Below, in pieces: positions 62,425-64,000 of a stretch of DNA of 64,000 nt. This DNA comes from Clostridia bacterium (GTDB lineage Bacteria; Bacillota; Clostridia; Christensenellales; UBA3700): assembly GCA_029068165.1 (NCBI GenBank), contig JAIEDA010000004.1, positions 1-64,000 on the forward strand, given 5' to 3'. A program made the position numbers and the translations under genes. The notes under the pieces are model-generated. The model did not search any database and had not been told where the DNA came from. It worked only from the letters and a program-made list of their open reading frames with translations. Numbering within the stretch: the first letter of the stretch is position 1; every line of letters begins with the position of its first letter.

Positions 62425-63935
62425 TGAACGCTGATATGTATATTCCCGCGGAATTTGAAGTAATCCGCAGCGATAGATGCGTCAACTGCAAGATTTGCGA
62501 AAAACAGTGCGCAAACGGCGTACACTACACCGACAAAAAGACGGGCAAAATCGTCGCCGACAGCGAAAAATGCGTAAACTGTCAGCGTTGCGTTTGTACC
62601 TGTCCTACTCACGCTCTCAAAATAGTCAAGTCCGACAACGCTTATAGACAAAACTCCAACTGGTCGGCGCAAACTATGAACGAGGTCTACCGTCAAGCCA
62701 ATACGGGCGGCGTACTGCTCTCTTCTATGGGCAATCCCCGTCAAAACCCTACGTATTTTGAAAGAATACTTCTCAACGCTTCGCAAGTCACCAATCCTCC
62801 TATCGACCCGCTGAGAGAGCCTATGGAAACAACTGTATATTTGGGCAAAAAAGACGTGGAAATCAAGCGCGACAACCAAGGAAGACTTGTTGACACTCTC
62901 GCTCCGCAGCTCAAACTTACGATGCCTATAATGTTTTCGGCGATGAGCTACGGCTCTATCTCCTACAGCGCGCACGAGAGTTTGGCTCGCGCCGCCGAAG
63001 AGCTGGGCATCTACTACAATACGGGCGAAGGCGGACTCCACAAAGATTTTTATAAATACAGCGGCAATACGATAGTGCAAGTCGCTTCGGGAAGGTTTGG
63101 CGTTCATTCCGAATACCTCTCTACCGCGGCGGCTATAGAAGTCAAAATGGGTCAAGGCGCAAAACCCGGTATCGGAGGACACTTGCCGGGATTGAAAATC
63201 TCCGACGACGTGTCTAAAACGAGAATGATCCCCAAAGGAGTGGACGCTATCTCGCCCGCTCCCCACCACGATATCTATTCTATCGAAGACTTGCGACAGC
63301 TTATATATACGCTCAAGGAAGCAACCGATTACAAAAAGCCTATTATCGTCAAAATCGCGGCGGTACACAACGTCGCGGCTATCGCTTCGGGCATAGCGCG
63401 TTCGGGCGCGGATATTATCGCAATCGACGGCTATCGCGGCGGTACGGGCGCAGCTCCTACGAGAATACGCGACAACGTGGGTATTCCTATAGAGCTTGCT
63501 ATTGCTCGCGTTGACGAAAGACTTCGCCAAGAAGGCATACGCGACAGCGTGTCTATCGTAGTAGGCGGTTCTATACGCTCTAGCGCCGACGTTGTCAAAG
63601 CCGTAGCTTTAGGCGCGGACGCTTGCTACGTAGGTACTGCCGCGCTACTTGCGCTGGGGTGTCACCTTTGCCGTCACTGCCATACGGGCAAATGCAACTG
63701 GGGTATCGCAACGCAACGTCCCGAACTTGTACAACGATTAGACCCCGAAGTCGGCTATAAGCGCCTCGTCAACCTGCTAACCGCTTGGAATCACGAAATA
63801 CAGGAAATGATGGGCGGTATGGGTCTAAACTCTATTGAAGCGCTCAAAGGCAATAGGCTTATGCTTAGAGGCGTAGGTCTTAATGAAGCTGAACTCAAAG
63901 TCCTCGGTATAAGACACGCCGGCGAGGATATGTAA
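62424..63935 (+). CDS. Glutamate synthase FMN-binding subunit with ferredoxin domain (split GltB)
   Basis: CVNCKICEKQC...CVNCQRCVCTCP, YNTGEGGLH, IDGYRGGTGAAPT, CHLCRHCHTGKCNWGIATQ. Confidence 0.92.
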   Translation: MNADMYIPAEFEVIRSDRCVNCKICEKQCANGVHYTDKKTGKIVADSEKCVNCQRCVCTCPTHALKIVKSDNAYRQNSNWSAQTMNEVYRQANTGGVLLSSMGNPRQNPTYFERILLNASQVTNPPIDPLREPMETTVYLGKKDVEIKRDNQGRLVDTLAPQLKLTMPIMFSAMSYGSISYSAHESLARAAEELGIYYNTGEGGLHKDFYKYSGNTIVQVASGRFGVHSEYLSTAAAIEVKMGQGAKPGIGGHLPGLKISDDVSKTRMIPKGVDAISPAPHHDIYSIEDLRQLIYTLKEATDYKKPIIVKIAAVHNVAAIASGIARSGADIIAIDGYRGGTGAAPTRIRDNVGIPIELAIARVDERLRQEGIRDSVSIVVGGSIRSSADVVKAVALGADACYVGTAALLALGCHLCRHCHTGKCNWGIATQRPELVQRLDPEVGYKRLVNLLTAWNHEIQEMMGGMGLNSIEALKGNRLMLRGVGLNEAELKVLGIRHAGEDM

Positions 63936-63947
63936 AGGAGAATGCAA

Positions 63948-64000
63948 ATGAACATAAATATCGATGAAAAGACTGATTTTCAATTACTAAACAGGAGAAT
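63948..64000 (+). CDS. Start of a further gene, probably the GXGXG subunit of glutamate synthase (truncated)
   Basis: MNINIDEKTDFQLLNRR.. after AAAGGAG; product inferred from operon context. Confidence 0.45.
   Translation, partial: MNINIDEKTDFQLLNRR

Noticed and set aside
62394-63530. 378-aa minus-strand ORF opposite the GltS-like gene
   Set aside because: Arg/Ser-rich antisense translation with no recognisable motif; the plus frame is a clear FMN/ferredoxin glutamate synthase subunit.

Overview
This 64 kb window looks like the chromosome of an anaerobic, Clostridia-like Firmicute. I infer this from class III RNR, rubredoxin, a Trp T-box, strong Shine-Dalgarno sites, type III glutamine synthetase and similar features. 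Most of it is ordinary core metabolism: a CsoR/P1B-ATPase metal operon, TrpB2 behind a Trp T-box, LacZ, an oxidoreductase cluster, two two-component systems, ABC-F, ClC, NrdDG, dUTPase, two G3E GTPases, two GH30-like hydrolases, a PotABCD polyamine transporter, a fucose/rhamnose-type operon, and a nitrogen-assimilation run (GlnN, Amt-PII fusion, split glutamate synthase). Five tRNAs are visible. I found no convincing phage, CRISPR or known defence system. The signals I consider most worth following up are: (1) two families of small palindromic, MITE-like intergenic repeats, one nested in the other, with a central hairpin that keeps its structure while its sequence changes; (2) a probable small pseudoknot riboswitch/attenuator in front of a pnuC-like gene; (3) a set of apparently leaderless genes whose -10 box lies exactly 6 nt before the ATG, including a divergent pair; (4) a small Cys-rich ORF with no canonical start codon at the end of the metal ATPase operon; (5) a possible shared operator (CTAAAC-N5-GTTTA) in front of the polyamine regulator operon and a distant ClC gene; (6) a GH30-like paralogue with an altered NEP motif; (7) two tandem initiator tRNAs, one with a C1:C72 mismatch. 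All calls come from reading the sequence and the supplied ORFs. No database search was run.
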